From Undibacterium parvum (GTDB lineage Bacteria > Pseudomonadota > Gammaproteobacteria > Burkholderiales > Burkholderiaceae_D), in NCBI RefSeq assembly GCF_003955735.1, contig NZ_CP034464.1, positions 4,340,001 through 4,404,000 of the forward strand: 64,000 nt of DNA. The letters run 5' to 3'. Under the pieces are notes generated by a model, which was not told the origin of the DNA, did not search any database, and saw only the letters and a program-made list of their open reading frames with translations. Positions within the stretch are counted from its first letter, which is position 1. Each line of letters begins with the position of its first letter. Positions 1 through 8,994 of the stretch are shown piece after piece. The position numbers were made by a program, and so were the translations under genes.

Positions 1-487
1 CCAGGTGAACACGTGCAGTCTGGACTGCTGAGACCGCTTGGATAGAACGTGCAAGTTCACCTTCTAGTGCTCTTTGGAAATTCACTTGTTCCAAAAATTG
101 TGAGGTTCCTAATTTTTGGTTTTCCATTAATTCAAAACCGACGTTTCCACCTTTTGGCAAACCCTGCGACGCCAGCTTTAGTCTGGCATCGTGCACTTGA
201 TTGGAGGGTACCAAGATGGCGATACCTCCTTCTGAATATTTGTAAGGAATATTCATCTGCTGCAGCGACGCCACGATGGCACCACCATCTCTATCATTAA
301 AGTTGGAAAAGAGGACTCGGTAATCGGGTTGCTGACCCCACATCCATACACCTACCATAATCGCTAAGGTTACCGCCGCACCGACAGATAATAGGATGGT
401 GCGCATACCTGGTACTTGCGAAAAACCTGCAAATCCAGGTATCACGGGCGTTGGTGTCGCTAATGTTGCATCGTTAGCGGTTGCCAT
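1..487 (-). CDS. fliF: Flagellar MS-ring protein FliF, N-terminal part (cut by window edge)
   Basis: FliF forms the MS ring in the inner membrane, the base on which the flagellar rotor and export gate assemble. An open frame runs on the minus strand from ATG at 487 to the window edge without a stop, giving 162 codons. The N-terminus is polar, followed by one hydrophobic span at about residues 28-50 (starting MRTILLSVGAAVTLAIMVGV). The FliF/YscJ ring-building domain follows, with motifs such as YRVLFSNF, GLPKGG, FQRALEGELARSI and QTARVHL. The start is supported by GAGG a few bases upstream. It is divergent from fliE, as in many beta-proteobacteria. The C-terminal two thirds lie outside the window. 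Confidence 0.95.
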   Translation of the reverse strand, partial: MATANDATLATPTPVIPGFAGFSQVPGMRTILLSVGAAVTLAIMVGVWMWGQQPDYRVLFSNFNDRDGGAIVASLQQMNIPYKYSEGGIAILVPSNQVHDARLKLASQGLPKGGNVGFELMENQKLGTSQFLEQVNFQRALEGELARSIQAVSAVQTARVHL

Positions 488-685
488 GGTGCGCCTCTAG
501 TTCGGTGTCGGTGTAAATAGTTCGCTGCATTTCTAATTCCATTTGGGGTTTTTTCCTTGATACTAATTTTGACCCTATTTAGCGAAATCAAATGCAAGAA
601 AAACGCCTTATTTCCCTTTCTAATCCTTGCAAGCTAATCATTACCTGGTGTTAAGGTGTTGAAGTGACAAAAATTGGAGGTGAAA

Positions 686-1033
686 ATGAAAGTAGGTGGA
701 ATCGATACTAGTCGCATCGAGGCAATGGTCGCGCAATTAAAAGCGGCTGGCGCGCGCATGGAGGCAAATGGACTCGATGGCGTCAGTCCAGGCACTCAGG
801 CTACTGGGAGGTTAGATTTTGCGGACGCCTTGAAAGCTTCTTTGGATCAAGTGAATCGCGTACAAAGTTCGTCTCAGCAGTTAGGTGAAAAATTTGCGCT
901 CGGTGATGATAAGGTGAGTCTGTCTGATGTGATGATTTCCATGCAAAAGGCAAACATCTCGTTTCAAACCACGATACAAGTTAGAAATAAATTGATCTCT
1001 GCATACCATGACATCATGAATATGCAAATATAG
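686..1033 (+). CDS. fliE: Flagellar hook-basal body protein FliE
   Basis: FliE is the small adaptor joining the MS ring to the proximal rod and is exported early. The product is 115 residues, the usual FliE size. The C-terminal half carries the family signature (DALKASLDQVN, then VSLSDVMISMQKANISFQ and VRNKLISAYHDIMNMQI). I chose ATG 686 because GGAGG at 676-680 sits five bases upstream; an in-frame TTG at 674 would overlap that ribosome site. It is a single gene pointing away from fliF and convergent with ycgR. I saw no clear sigma-54 or sigma-28 motif in the fliF-fliE gap. Confidence 0.95.
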   Translation: MKVGGIDTSRIEAMVAQLKAAGARMEANGLDGVSPGTQATGRLDFADALKASLDQVNRVQSSSQQLGEKFALGDDKVSLSDVMISMQKANISFQTTIQVRNKLISAYHDIMNMQI

Positions 1034-1113
1034 AATTTGAGACTAGGCAAAAAGGGCGGGGCGCAGCCGGAGTAGATTTTCTTGGTCTTTGAATCTATGC
1101 AAAATGATGCGAG

Positions 1114-1875
1114 CTATATGCGTCCAGCTAATTTCGCGTTGCGCTCTCTCTCTAGTTTCATGATGTAGCGTTGTATGCTCGCCAAGACTGCGCTTGAGAG
1201 ATTAATAAACTGACATCCAAGTCGGCGGTTGCTTTTTCCATTTAGAAGTATCAAATCCTGAGTGCTTCTAATTTGCAAGCTCACGTTAATCATGCCAGTA
1301 GCCGGTAGATCTATCTTGCAATTTTCATAAATCGTCCCAATTTCGTTGCCGAGTATTTTGCGGTCATCTAATAAAGCGATGCCACCACAACTAATGTCGA
1401 CCAGCGAAATTTGTACGCTTTCAATACCTGTATCTTCGTCTAATGGGATAGTGCAGCGTATAGGATTAGATAGCGGTGTGTTGATGCGGTAATACTCACG
1501 CCTTTGTAAGCGTATCAAACTGGTTGGTATGGCTAATTGCAATGCCGGGCGCCCATCGATGCTAGTGTTTTGTATGCTACTCGACGAGAACTGTATGCTT
1601 ATTTTATCTAGTAGACCTTCAAAATACACTCTTGGTGCTTCTATCATGCGCTGATTGGCTAATTGACCTGGGGCGCAATCTATAACGAGCAAATTGTTGG
1701 TATCGTCGACATCGATGACGGTAGTGATAAAAATTTCTGCTCCGCCCGAGATCATCATGCTGATGAACTGGTTGCTCTCCTTTAGGCCGCGCATCAAGGC
1801 GATTATTTCACGTCGGGAATCGACTTGAAATGGGTGTTGATTTTCTGTACCAAGGGATGGGGGCGACGATTGCAT
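1114..1875 (-). CDS. ycgR: Flagellar brake protein YcgR (PilZ domain)
   Basis: YcgR binds cyclic-di-GMP and then contacts the flagellar motor to slow swimming. The product is 253 residues. Residues about 15-115 are the N-terminal YcgR domain. The C-terminal PilZ domain has both c-di-GMP motifs intact: RxxxR (R126-E-Y-Y-R130) and DxSxxG (D160-I-S-C-G-G165), so ligand binding is expected. It lies last in the fliD-S-T-K-fhlB direction, 75 bases after the FlhB-like gene, and converges with fliE. Several c-di-GMP enzymes are encoded nearby (9.0-10.6 kb and 23.8-25.9 kb). Confidence 0.9.
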   Translation of the reverse strand: MQSSPPSLGTENQHPFQVDSRREIIALMRGLKESNQFISMMISGGAEIFITTVIDVDDTNNLLVIDCAPGQLANQRMIEAPRVYFEGLLDKISIQFSSSSIQNTSIDGRPALQLAIPTSLIRLQRREYYRINTPLSNPIRCTIPLDEDTGIESVQISLVDISCGGIALLDDRKILGNEIGTIYENCKIDLPATGMINVSLQIRSTQDLILLNGKSNRRLGCQFINLSSAVLASIQRYIMKLERERNAKLAGRI

Positions 1876-1950
1876 AGGTGAGGGCTAATGTTGGTAAGGT
1901 TTTATATGGACATGCATCAAAAAAACGAAGCTTTGCACATCCCGGCTAGG

Positions 1951-2247
1951 CTATTTGGGCGGTGTCGATAGCCCAGAGTTTTTTTCAGTCTCGATATGGT
2001 ATAGCCAAGCTAATAGTTCTGCAACAACCCGATAGAGATTTGGTGGAATATCCTGGTCCAGATCGACCTTCATGAGTAACGAGACCAATTCTTTCGACTG
2101 GTGGATAAAGACGCCATGTTCTTTTGCCCTGGAAATGATCTCTTCAGCGATGAGGCCCTTGCCCTTTGCGACGACCTTAGGTGCATTATCTCCAGCCTGG
2201 TAGGCAATCGCTACTGCAGTTTGAATTGGTTTAGACTTGTTCGTCAT
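1951..2247 (-). CDS. FlhB C-terminal-domain-like protein (FhlB/FlhX type)
   Basis: A 98-residue protein matching only the cytoplasmic C-terminal domain of the flagellar export switch FlhB. It begins almost where autocleaved FlhB begins: PIQTAVAIAY replaces the PTHYAVAL-type start of the cleaved fragment. It continues with the conserved run VVAKGKGLIAEEIISRAKEHGV, split here as VVAKGKG and LIAEEIISRA, and ends with IPPNLYRVVAELLAWLY. No membrane segment is present. In the family such free-standing copies can partly replace the FlhB C-domain in substrate switching. Its start overlaps the fliK end by 17 bases, so the two are translationally linked; FliK is the partner of FlhB in hook-length control. 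Confidence 0.85.
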   Translation of the reverse strand: MTNKSKPIQTAVAIAYQAGDNAPKVVAKGKGLIAEEIISRAKEHGVFIHQSKELVSLLMKVDLDQDIPPNLYRVVAELLAWLYHIETEKNSGLSTPPK

Positions 2248-3424
2248 GTTTCACACTGATCGCTTGCAAAGTAGAGCCCGCATTGTTGAGTGCCTCAATC
2301 AATTCGGGAGCATGCTCTTGCAGGGTGTGAACTGTGTTGACGGTATCTGAGCGTAATGAAAGCTGCAATTGTCCAGCATGCATATTAATGGTGGCCGCCA
2401 CTACGCCTAACAAGGGTAATTCAAATCGAACTACGCTTTGCCATTGTCCATCGGCATCAGCTTCGTTCTGACTAGTGCCGGCGTGGTTTTGATCGCGTGT
2501 AATTTTCCATTCAAACGGGAGATTTGGGATTAAACGCCCTTGCATGGACAGTCTTTGCTCCTCCAAGCTATCAAGCTGCAGGTGAATCAGTTGAGAGAGT
2601 TGTGCTTGAGTGTCATCGCTATGTGTGGCATTCGCAAAATTGACCGATGCCGCATTATTCATTTGTGCTTGTGGCTCTTGCATTAAATTACTTTTGATGA
2701 ATTTTCCTTCGGCCCAACTTGCAACATGAGACTCGTAGAACAAACCACTGCCAGATACAAATTGCTGTAAGCGGCTAGCTAGCTTCTCTGGGTTGGTAAG
2801 TTCTTCACTATTTTGCAATATCATTGTCTTCGACACCAGAGTGGCGTTTGGCCCCTGCAACTCGGCCTCTTTCAATATGCTATTGATGAGCTTTGCGGCA
2901 TTGCTGAGTGATGTTGTTGCACTAGCACTCGCTTGTTGGTCGAGTTGAACTAAGGTTTTTGAATTTGCAATCGTGCTTGTTGTATCGGTTGCTATGTCGA
3001 GGATATATGAACCCGAATTGTCAGTATTCGTTTTTGAGAGAAGTGTAGCGGCCTTATTTGCTTTGCTATCGGGCAAAAAATTCTTAATCAGATCTTGCTG
3101 GGCGAAGGTCGCCACAGAAGTGCGATCGCCGTGCCCTCCAAGTAAAAAGGTCGGACGCGGGCTAACTGCAAGCAAGGTGAGGGGAATAGCGTCGCCTACT
3201 TTTGACTCCTGTGGCAAGGCCATGCGTGCGGTCGCACCGGCTATTTTGACAAAGAACGTACCATCATTGCGGCGAGAGAGTATTTCTCCCTGAATTTGCT
3301 TACCAATGACGAGTTGGCTTAATTTTGATGCGACTTCTTGTTTGGTCGCAGTAATGACAGCCGAAGCGGAAGGCGCTTCGATGGTGACGCCAGGCCTACT
3401 ATTAATGTCGACCCTTGGCAGCAT
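2231..3424 (-). CDS. fliK: Flagellar hook-length control protein FliK
   Basis: FliK measures hook length and triggers the export switch from rod/hook to filament subunits. The product is 397 residues. The middle is low-complexity and rich in Ser, Gln, Asn and Thr, as usual for FliK. The C-terminal Flg_hook domain occupies about residues 300-385 (FELPLLGVVAATINMHAGQ, LQLSLRSDTVNTVHTLQEH, PELIEALNNAG). Family identity rests mainly on that domain and on position, since FliK N-termini diverge quickly. It lies after fliT and overlaps the FlhB-like gene at its 3' end. Confidence 0.88.
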   Translation of the reverse strand: MLPRVDINSRPGVTIEAPSASAVITATKQEVASKLSQLVIGKQIQGEILSRRNDGTFFVKIAGATARMALPQESKVGDAIPLTLLAVSPRPTFLLGGHGDRTSVATFAQQDLIKNFLPDSKANKAATLLSKTNTDNSGSYILDIATDTTSTIANSKTLVQLDQQASASATTSLSNAAKLINSILKEAELQGPNATLVSKTMILQNSEELTNPEKLASRLQQFVSGSGLFYESHVASWAEGKFIKSNLMQEPQAQMNNAASVNFANATHSDDTQAQLSQLIHLQLDSLEEQRLSMQGRLIPNLPFEWKITRDQNHAGTSQNEADADGQWQSVVRFELPLLGVVAATINMHAGQLQLSLRSDTVNTVHTLQEHAPELIEALNNAGSTLQAISVKHDEQV

Positions 3425-3459
3425 GGTGTAGACTCAATCGTAGCGAATAGTCAAAAGAT

Positions 3460-3789
3460 TTAATCGTTGCCGTAACTCTGAGATAGTTTGCGATTCGACT
3501 CTGAATTTTTCATTAACTTGGATAATTGCAACATCCAAGGTTCAGTAATGTCGCGTATTTCTTTATCATCAGCCAGTATTTTTTTGATGATGGCAATTTT
3601 TTTATTCTTTATTTCTAAAGGCAACTCAAGATTGGTATCCTTGTTTTGAATTTCTTGTACGCTGTTGTAGCACGTGCGCTCCAACTCTGTCAGTAGATCC
3701 CAGTCAGCAGATTTCGCAGCATTGAGCATGCGGTCGGTAATTTCAGCGACATTTTCGTAGATAGAAATCATTTCCATACTATTCAACAT
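3460..3789 (-). CDS. fliT: Flagellar export chaperone FliT
   Basis: FliT is the export chaperone for the filament cap FliD and, in enterics, an anti-activator of FlhDC. The product is 109 residues, all helical and charged, typical for FliT (EITDRMLNAAKSADWDLLTELE near the N-terminus, split as EITDRMLNAAKSADW and DLLTELE). ATG 3789 is favoured because GGAGG lies eight bases upstream. The start is three bases after the fliS stop, so fliS-fliT are almost certainly one transcript. FliT sequences are weakly conserved; order fliD-fliS-fliT gives much of the confidence. Confidence 0.85.
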   Translation of the reverse strand: MLNSMEMISIYENVAEITDRMLNAAKSADWDLLTELERTCYNSVQEIQNKDTNLELPLEIKNKKIAIIKKILADDKEIRDITEPWMLQLSKLMKNSESNRKLSQSYGND

Positions 3790-3792
3790 GAA

Positions 3793-4263
3793 TCAAGCCT
3801 CCAGATGGTTGGTTGGACGAGGTGCCAATGCATCATAGCTCTGCTTTGGTAACTCGGTGACTGCAGCGGGAATGGGAGCAATTGTTTCCCATGTAATTTT
3901 TAAATCTCTCAATAACTCCCGAATTTCTGTGAGTTTAGATGGGTCATTATGTAAATTGGCGAACAGCAGTTGTTGACTCATATATTCATATAGCGCATCC
4001 AGAGTGATGGCAATTTCTCCGCCAACTTTTTTGTCTAGGCTGGCGCGTAGTCCGTTTTCTATGATCGCTATTGCTTTCGAAATCGAAAGCCCTTTCGCAG
4101 GAATATTCCCAGCCTCTAAATAGCTTAAGGCATTTGAAATTGCCGTAATTGCGCCATCAAACAACATGACTATCAACTTATGAGGGGTGGCGGAAATCAC
4201 ACCTGTCTCTATGCCTACTTTGGCATAGGCGCTTGCCCCGCGTGTCTTAGTTGATCCAAACAT
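3793..4263 (-). CDS. fliS: Flagellin export chaperone FliS
   Basis: FliS binds the C-terminal helix of flagellin and keeps it unpolymerised until export. The product is 156 residues, slightly longer than the 130-140 usual. Hallmarks are the N-terminal AYAKVGIETGVISATPHKL, the MLFDGAI motif, and LYEYMSQQLLFANLHND. The extra length is a proline-rich C-terminal tail. It sits between fliD (36 bases upstream) and fliT. Confidence 0.94.
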   Translation of the reverse strand: MFGSTKTRGASAYAKVGIETGVISATPHKLIVMLFDGAITAISNALSYLEAGNIPAKGLSISKAIAIIENGLRASLDKKVGGEIAITLDALYEYMSQQLLFANLHNDPSKLTEIRELLRDLKITWETIAPIPAAVTELPKQSYDALAPRPTNHLEA

Positions 4264-4299
4264 AATATTCCTAACACTAATCGATATTTTAACGAACTG

Positions 4300-6321
4300 C
4301 TATTTAGAAAGTGAGGCGAGTTGCTGAGTTAGAAAATTAGAGGTACTCGTCATTTTGCTGAGCATTGTATCTAATGATCCAAATTGGATGCGGTAGCGTT
4401 TCTCAATTTGAACTAGATTGGCGTTGGCTAATTCCCGGCTCTTTGTCAGGGATTTTAAAGACGCATTTAAACCATTGGTGCGTGCTGAAATGAGACCGTC
4501 AGAAGCGAGAAAAGTGGTGGTTAATTTATTAAATTGAGCGGCATATCCTTGGGAATAATTAACTGTGCCTCTATCGCCTAAACTGCCACCAGTGACCGTA
4601 AGTTTTATTCCTTCTGCGGCATTGTTCTTGGCTCCAGTCAGGACTTGTCCAAGCCCGACGGCTGCAGTGCCGTTAATGGTACCTGCGACATCCAACCCAG
4701 CAACGCCTGTGCCAAGGTTTAAGTTTGCAGCACCATTGCCAGCTGTAATATTCGCGGTAGAAACCGAGCCGTATTTGTTTGAGGTTATACTTAAAATGCC
4801 ACCTGTAGAGGTGACCGCAACACTAGAGCCCTCAGAGGCAAACGCAGCAACACCATTGATTTTCGTTTGAATTTCAGCAGCTAAAGTGGCCGCACTCGCA
4901 TACGTAGCTTGTCCAAGCTTAATCGTGGCAGTTTTGCCGTCTATCTGTACGTCCAGCGTGTCATTGCTGGCATCGATCAGCAAGCTCGTTGGTGCGCCGG
5001 AGGCTGTGGTGCTACCCTTGGTGGCGAGTTGAGTGACGTTGACGGCATAAGCGCCAGGGGATGTTTTATCAGTTACGCCAGAATAGGCGACCAAGCTATC
5101 GCTACTTTTTCCAGCGACCGCAAAGAGTCCTGCGAAATCTCCGAAATTACTATCAATAGCGCTTTGCAATTTTGCGCTATTGAGTGTCATGGTGCCGTCT
5201 TTTTCCAGAGTAATGCCGATTTTAGATAGATTGGTGAATGAATTGGTGCCGCCCACAACCGGTGCATTTAAGACGCCGCGGATTTGCGTTTCTATTGAAC
5301 GTAAACTCGACTCTCCATTTAATATTGCACTGGCTTTTGTTTCTGAGTTAAACGCAACTGCATCTTTAAGGGTCTTACTAATTTCGTTGTAAGACTTCAC
5401 AAAGGCATTTACCGCGGTAGAAATTGAGGCTGTATCACGTGCTACCGTCACCGTAGTGGCGCTCGCCACATTGGTTTTTAGTAGTGTGAGCGTTACGCCA
5501 GAAATGGCATCGCTGACCGTGTTGCTCGCTTTCGATATGGCGATACCATCGATCTTAAATTCGGCATTTTGCGCAGTTTGGGTTTCAGCCAGCGCTTGCG
5601 CATTGGCTGGATCGTGATTTAGCAAGGTCGATAAGGCAGTACTGGTGCCGGGCGCGTCGTCCACCACAGACATCTTTAAACTATTATTTTTACCTGTGCC
5701 GGTGCTCGATAAGGCTAAGCGATAGGGCGAAGTGCCGCCATCATTGACGATCGTGGCAGTGACTCCGACATTGGCCTTATTGATGGCATCGCGAATGCCA
5801 GAGAGTGAATTGTTGGTGGCGTCTATCGTGACAGTTTTAATACCCGCACCATTGCTAGTGAATGTTCTACCCGCACCGCTATACTTGCCTGTCACAGGAT
5901 CGAAACTTCCGGTAGGGCCAAGATCGACCGTGCCAAAATCAAAAGTAATGACGCCATTACTGATAGCGCTAGTCGCACTAGCTTGGCCGACTGCCGCCAA
6001 TTTTTGGGATTGGGCTAATTTACTCACCTCTAAAGAGTAACTACCTGCTGCAGCCGACGTTGATGCGCTCACTGATGCGACGCTAGCGTCGGCAGTGGAT
6101 CCGCGTACCGCTTGAAATTTACTGATGTCAGAAAGTGCGCTGACGGAAGTCTGGAATTGAGAAATTGCACCTTTAAGAGTGCCAAAGCCAGTGAGCTTGG
6201 CTTGGTAGCTAGCCTCTTTGCGATTCAGTGCCACGATAGGTTGCTGTTCGGCCGCCATCAATTTGCTGATGAGGCCATTGACATCGAGGTTGGAACCTAT
6301 ACCTGGTGATGAGATGCTCAC
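4300..6321 (-). CDS. fliD: Flagellar filament capping protein FliD
   Basis: FliD (HAP2) forms the filament cap that folds incoming flagellin. At 673 residues it is much longer than the E. coli protein (about 470). The N-terminal FliD_N domain (SPGIGSNLDVNGLISKLMAAEQQPI) is followed by a long Ala/Ser/Thr-rich central region with flagellin_IN-like segments. The C-terminal FliD_C coiled coil closes it (LTKSRELANANLVQIEKRYR, then FGSLDTMLSKMTSTSNFLTQQLASL). Translation starts with GTG, supported by AGGAG upstream. The extra central domains are probably surface-exposed cap domains matching the long flagellin next door. Confidence 0.95.
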   Translation of the reverse strand: MSISSPGIGSNLDVNGLISKLMAAEQQPIVALNRKEASYQAKLTGFGTLKGAISQFQTSVSALSDISKFQAVRGSTADASVASVSASTSAAAGSYSLEVSKLAQSQKLAAVGQASATSAISNGVITFDFGTVDLGPTGSFDPVTGKYSGAGRTFTSNGAGIKTVTIDATNNSLSGIRDAINKANVGVTATIVNDGGTSPYRLALSSTGTGKNNSLKMSVVDDAPGTSTALSTLLNHDPANAQALAETQTAQNAEFKIDGIAISKASNTVSDAISGVTLTLLKTNVASATTVTVARDTASISTAVNAFVKSYNEISKTLKDAVAFNSETKASAILNGESSLRSIETQIRGVLNAPVVGGTNSFTNLSKIGITLEKDGTMTLNSAKLQSAIDSNFGDFAGLFAVAGKSSDSLVAYSGVTDKTSPGAYAVNVTQLATKGSTTASGAPTSLLIDASNDTLDVQIDGKTATIKLGQATYASAATLAAEIQTKINGVAAFASEGSSVAVTSTGGILSITSNKYGSVSTANITAGNGAANLNLGTGVAGLDVAGTINGTAAVGLGQVLTGAKNNAAEGIKLTVTGGSLGDRGTVNYSQGYAAQFNKLTTTFLASDGLISARTNGLNASLKSLTKSRELANANLVQIEKRYRIQFGSLDTMLSKMTSTSNFLTQQLASLSK

Positions 6322-6458
6322 AGTAAACTCCTGACGAAAACCAAATTATAAATGCCTATTGCCATTGCTAAATTAAATGTTAGAAGCGGAATTCTGGGTC
6401 TATTCTAAGCTTGCCAATGAGCGCATGCTAAAACGCATATTGCTTTGTAGCGAACAAC

Positions 6459-6830
6459 TTATGCTTTTTCTTTGATCAATTTACCTATCATTTGATCCAG
6501 CGCCTTGGCGATTTCTAGTGCCTCTTGGGTGGGCATCTGACGTAAGACTTCTTTGGTTTGCGGATCGATGACTTTGACGATATTTTGTTTGCTGTCTGTA
6601 TCGATAGAAAACTCTATGCCTTGGGATAGAGATTGCATCGATTTATTGATGTCGCTCACCGCCTGTTTTACCTGTTCTGCTGTGGGTGTCGGCGCTGCCC
6701 TCACGACCGCCTCTGCAGTTTGCACTGGTGCCGCTTTGGTGTTGGTAATCGCAGGTGTCGTGCCCGGTTGCCTAGCATCAACCGCCCGTGGTGTGGGTGT
6801 GGCGAGATTGCCCACTGCTCCGATTTCCAT
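6459..6830 (-). CDS. flaG: FlaG family protein
   Basis: FlaG proteins influence filament length in polar flagellates. The product is 123 residues when started at ATG 6830, which has GGAG at 6839-6842 eight bases upstream. An upstream in-frame start would run through the fliC terminator hairpin and is unlikely. The N-terminal half is Ala/Pro/Thr-rich and disordered. The conserved C-terminal FlaG domain follows (LSQGIEFSIDTDSKQNIVKV, IDPQTKEVLRQMPTQEAL, ending in a helix). It sits between fliC and fliD, the common location for flaG. Confidence 0.9.
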   Translation of the reverse strand: MEIGAVGNLATPTPRAVDARQPGTTPAITNTKAAPVQTAEAVVRAAPTPTAEQVKQAVSDINKSMQSLSQGIEFSIDTDSKQNIVKVIDPQTKEVLRQMPTQEALEIAKALDQMIGKLIKEKA

Positions 6831-6852
6831 GATAAATTCTCCATTGTATAAA

Positions 6853-6876
6853 CCCGGCTGAATGAGCTCAGCCGGG
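6853..6876 (-). terminator. Stem-loop after fliC
   Basis: Perfect 9-bp inverted repeat, CCCGGCTGA and TCAGCCGGG, around a six-base loop in the fliC-flaG gap. On the minus strand it is followed by TTTATACAAT, a weak U-rich tail. It probably terminates most fliC transcripts while allowing some read-through into flaG. Confidence 0.7.
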
Positions 6877-6920
6877 TCGCACATCTACATCTTAGTTACA
6901 TATTACTGCTGTTTTAGATC

Positions 6921-8465
6921 TTAACCACGTAATAGTGTCAATACACCATTTGGCAGGGCGTTAGCCTGTGCCAACATTGCTGTACCTGCTTGTTGCAACA
7001 CTTGATTACGGGCTAAGCTGGCTGTTTCACCGGCATAGTCAGTATCCAAGATGCGGCTACGTGCAGCGCTGAGGTTCTCAGAAGTTGATTGCAGGCTGCT
7101 GATCGTGGTACTGAAACGATTTTGCAAAGCACCCAAAGAAGCGCGCGAGGAACTGATGTTGGCAATCGCTGAATCAATCACTTGTAAAGCGTTATTTGCA
7201 CCAGTTGGTATGCCGTTAGTGAGAGTCGTTACATCAATCGATGCTACTGCGCTCAAAGTACTACCAACTGCACCATTGGCAACATCGAAAATACCTGAGG
7301 TATTTACACTGGTAGACACCGTAAATGCAGAGGCTGAATTAAATTTCACTGTGCCACCAACTGTTGCTGTATCAGTTGCAGTTCCTGATGCTGTTAAAGT
7401 TACCGGGGTTCCAGCTGCGCCCGCACTAGTCGTGCCCGTGACTGTAATGGCCGTTTGTGCAGTTCCGTTGAAGACACCGATGTCATAACCCTTGTCTTGG
7501 GCTAAGTCGATTGCCCCAGTGGTCAAGTTGGCGATCGCAGTGATGCCGGTTTGTCCGCTTTGTGCATTAATGGCATTGGCGAGACCCGCTACGTCAGTCG
7601 CTGTAGCTAATGTGGCTGAAACGGTGACTGGATTGGCATTGCCATTGGCTTTTGGTGCGCCTTGTAAGGTCAAGCTAACATTGCCTGCTACGAAGCCCGC
7701 TAAAGTTGCTGAAGTAGTTGCAGTTGCTGAAACACCCGTGGTTCCTGCCGCACTTGTGACCGCTGCTGCAACTTTTTGAGCGGACGAGCCGATTGTTAAA
7801 GTAGTATTTGGAATGGTTGCAGATGTGCCATTACCTTGAACCGTAATTGCTTGCGCTAAAAAGACGTTGGCGGCAATTACTCCAGTAGCGGCACCCAAAT
7901 GCGCTTGAGATAATGTCGTTGCGGCTGTTGCTGCGTTGGGGCCTACAGCATTGTTACCAATAGCATTTGCCTGAGCGCTACCGATGGAGAAGTTAATTGT
8001 TTGGTTGGCATTAGCGCCAACCTGGAACTGGGCATTATTCAATGATCCATCGAGTACGTTTTGGCCGTTAAACTGAGTGGTGCCGGCAACGCGGTTGATC
8101 TCTTGCTGGATTTGGCCTACCTCTTGTTGTATAGAAGCACGATCCGATGCAGAGTTCGTACCATTCGCAGCCTGTACTGACAAAGTACGCATGCGTTGCA
8201 ACAGATCTGTAGTGGTCGACAAGCCGCCTTCAGCAGTTTGCGTCATCGAGATACCGTCGTTGGCATTACGTGCTGCCTGATTGAGACCATTGACTTGACC
8301 TGTCATCCGATCAGAAATTGCCAAACCTGCTGCATCGTCTTTGGCGCTATTGATGCGCAGACCGGAGGAGAGGCGTTGAATCGACGTCGTCAGGGCATTT
8401 TGCGATGAAGTAAGATTGCGCTGAGCATTGAGCGACGGGACATTGGTGTTGATTACTGAGGACAT
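6921..8465 (-). CDS. fliC: Flagellin FliC
   Basis: Structural subunit of the flagellar filament, exported by the flagellar type III system. The product is 514 residues. D0/D1 N-terminal regions are canonical ([38 protein letters not shown], and the TLR5-type motif [14 protein letters not shown]). The C-terminal D1/D0 region is also canonical ([15 protein letters not shown], ending [14 protein letters not shown]). The central 150-400 region is an Ala/Thr/Val-rich variable domain exposed on the filament surface. AGGAG lies eight bases before the ATG. The leader is about 170 bases from the predicted sigma-28 start. Only one flagellin gene is visible in the window. Confidence 0.97.
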   Translation of the reverse strand: MSSVINTNVPSLNAQRNLTSSQNALTTSIQRLSSGLRINSAKDDAAGLAISDRMTGQVNGLNQAARNANDGISMTQTAEGGLSTTTDLLQRMRTLSVQAANGTNSASDRASIQQEVGQIQQEINRVAGTTQFNGQNVLDGSLNNAQFQVGANANQTINFSIGSAQANAIGNNAVGPNAATAATTLSQAHLGAATGVIAANVFLAQAITVQGNGTSATIPNTTLTIGSSAQKVAAAVTSAAGTTGVSATATTSATLAGFVAGNVSLTLQGAPKANGNANPVTVSATLATATDVAGLANAINAQSGQTGITAIANLTTGAIDLAQDKGYDIGVFNGTAQTAITVTGTTSAGAAGTPVTLTASGTATDTATVGGTVKFNSASAFTVSTSVNTSGIFDVANGAVGSTLSAVASIDVTTLTNGIPTGANNALQVIDSAIANISSSRASLGALQNRFSTTISSLQSTSENLSAARSRILDTDYAGETASLARNQVLQQAGTAMLAQANALPNGVLTLLRG

Positions 8466-8641
8466 TTTAATACTCCTTGACTAAGTTATTCAAATTTGGC
8501 GATACGCCTTAAACTTTGGTCTGTCTTACTTTTACTTTCGGACCGCCGTTGAATTTGGTAACGGACGATGTTCTGAAATATTTAATTACTTATCGGAAAT
8601 AAATATGTTTTTTTTGCCTTAAGTTTTTTCTCTTATACCGT

Positions 8642-8668
8642 TCATCGACAAGAATTAGAAATACTTTA
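8642..8668 (-). promoter_or_regulatory. Sigma-28 (FliA) promoter of fliC
   Basis: On the minus strand TAAAGTAT (8668-8661) and GTCGATGA (8649-8642) are separated by exactly 11 bases. This matches the FliA consensus TAAAGTTT-N11-GCCGATAA at 13 of 16 positions. It lies about 175 bases upstream of the fliC start codon, so the leader is long. Confidence 0.8.
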
Positions 8669-8894
8669 GGGTTAAAAAAGCTTTATTTTTAGCTGGTTTT
8701 TCTATGAAAACCCGGTGGAGGGGCAGCACGAGAGCGATTTTAGAGCCCTTTGCACAGCTACTTTAATCTACAGTGCCGGCTAAGCATTGGCGGTAAGCGG
8801 CGACCTGACGCTGGTGGGTGGATGCGCGGGGCATTGTGCTCGGCGTTTTTACCCTTTGCGGCAGCGAACGGCTTAGGTGTCGTAAAAATAAATA
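8669..8894. other. Intergenic stretch between fliC promoter and palindromic repeat
   Basis: No gene is supported. The first part is AT-rich. From about 8765 to 8880 the DNA becomes GC-rich and coding-like in composition on both strands, but no frame has a recognisable domain or a good start. It could be gene debris or part of the neighbouring repeat region. Confidence 0.4.
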
Positions 8895-8982
8895 GGGCAT
8901 GCCCGCTTGCGCATATTCCATGCGGGTTTGCGGGCATGCTGGCCTGGAGGCCGCATGGACTATGCGCCTTGGCGGCATGCCT
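8895..8982 (-). repeat. Dispersed palindromic repeat, copy A
   Basis: Imperfect hairpin of about 88 bases just 3' of the diguanylate cyclase gene. The left arm contains the exact core GCGCATATTCCATGCG (8909-8924). The right arm carries the near-complement CCGCATGGACTATGCGC. Outer arms GGGCATGCC and GGCATGCC also pair. Read on the minus strand it aligns with copies B, D and E, so it is inserted in the opposite orientation. Confidence 0.85.
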
Positions 8983-8994
8983 TATAAAAAATGC

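Noticed and set aside
49..300. Plus-strand 83-codon frame at the window start
   Set aside because: It is opposite fliF, whose translation is clearly FliF over the whole stretch.
7051..7779. Plus-strand frames opposite fliC
   Set aside because: Antisense shadows of flagellin's Ala/Thr/Val-rich centre, with no start signal.
8763..8978. Minus-strand frame of 71 codons between fliC and the diguanylate cyclase
   Set aside because: It runs through repeat copy A, has no ribosome site and no recognisable domain. It is most likely chance coding in GC-rich DNA.
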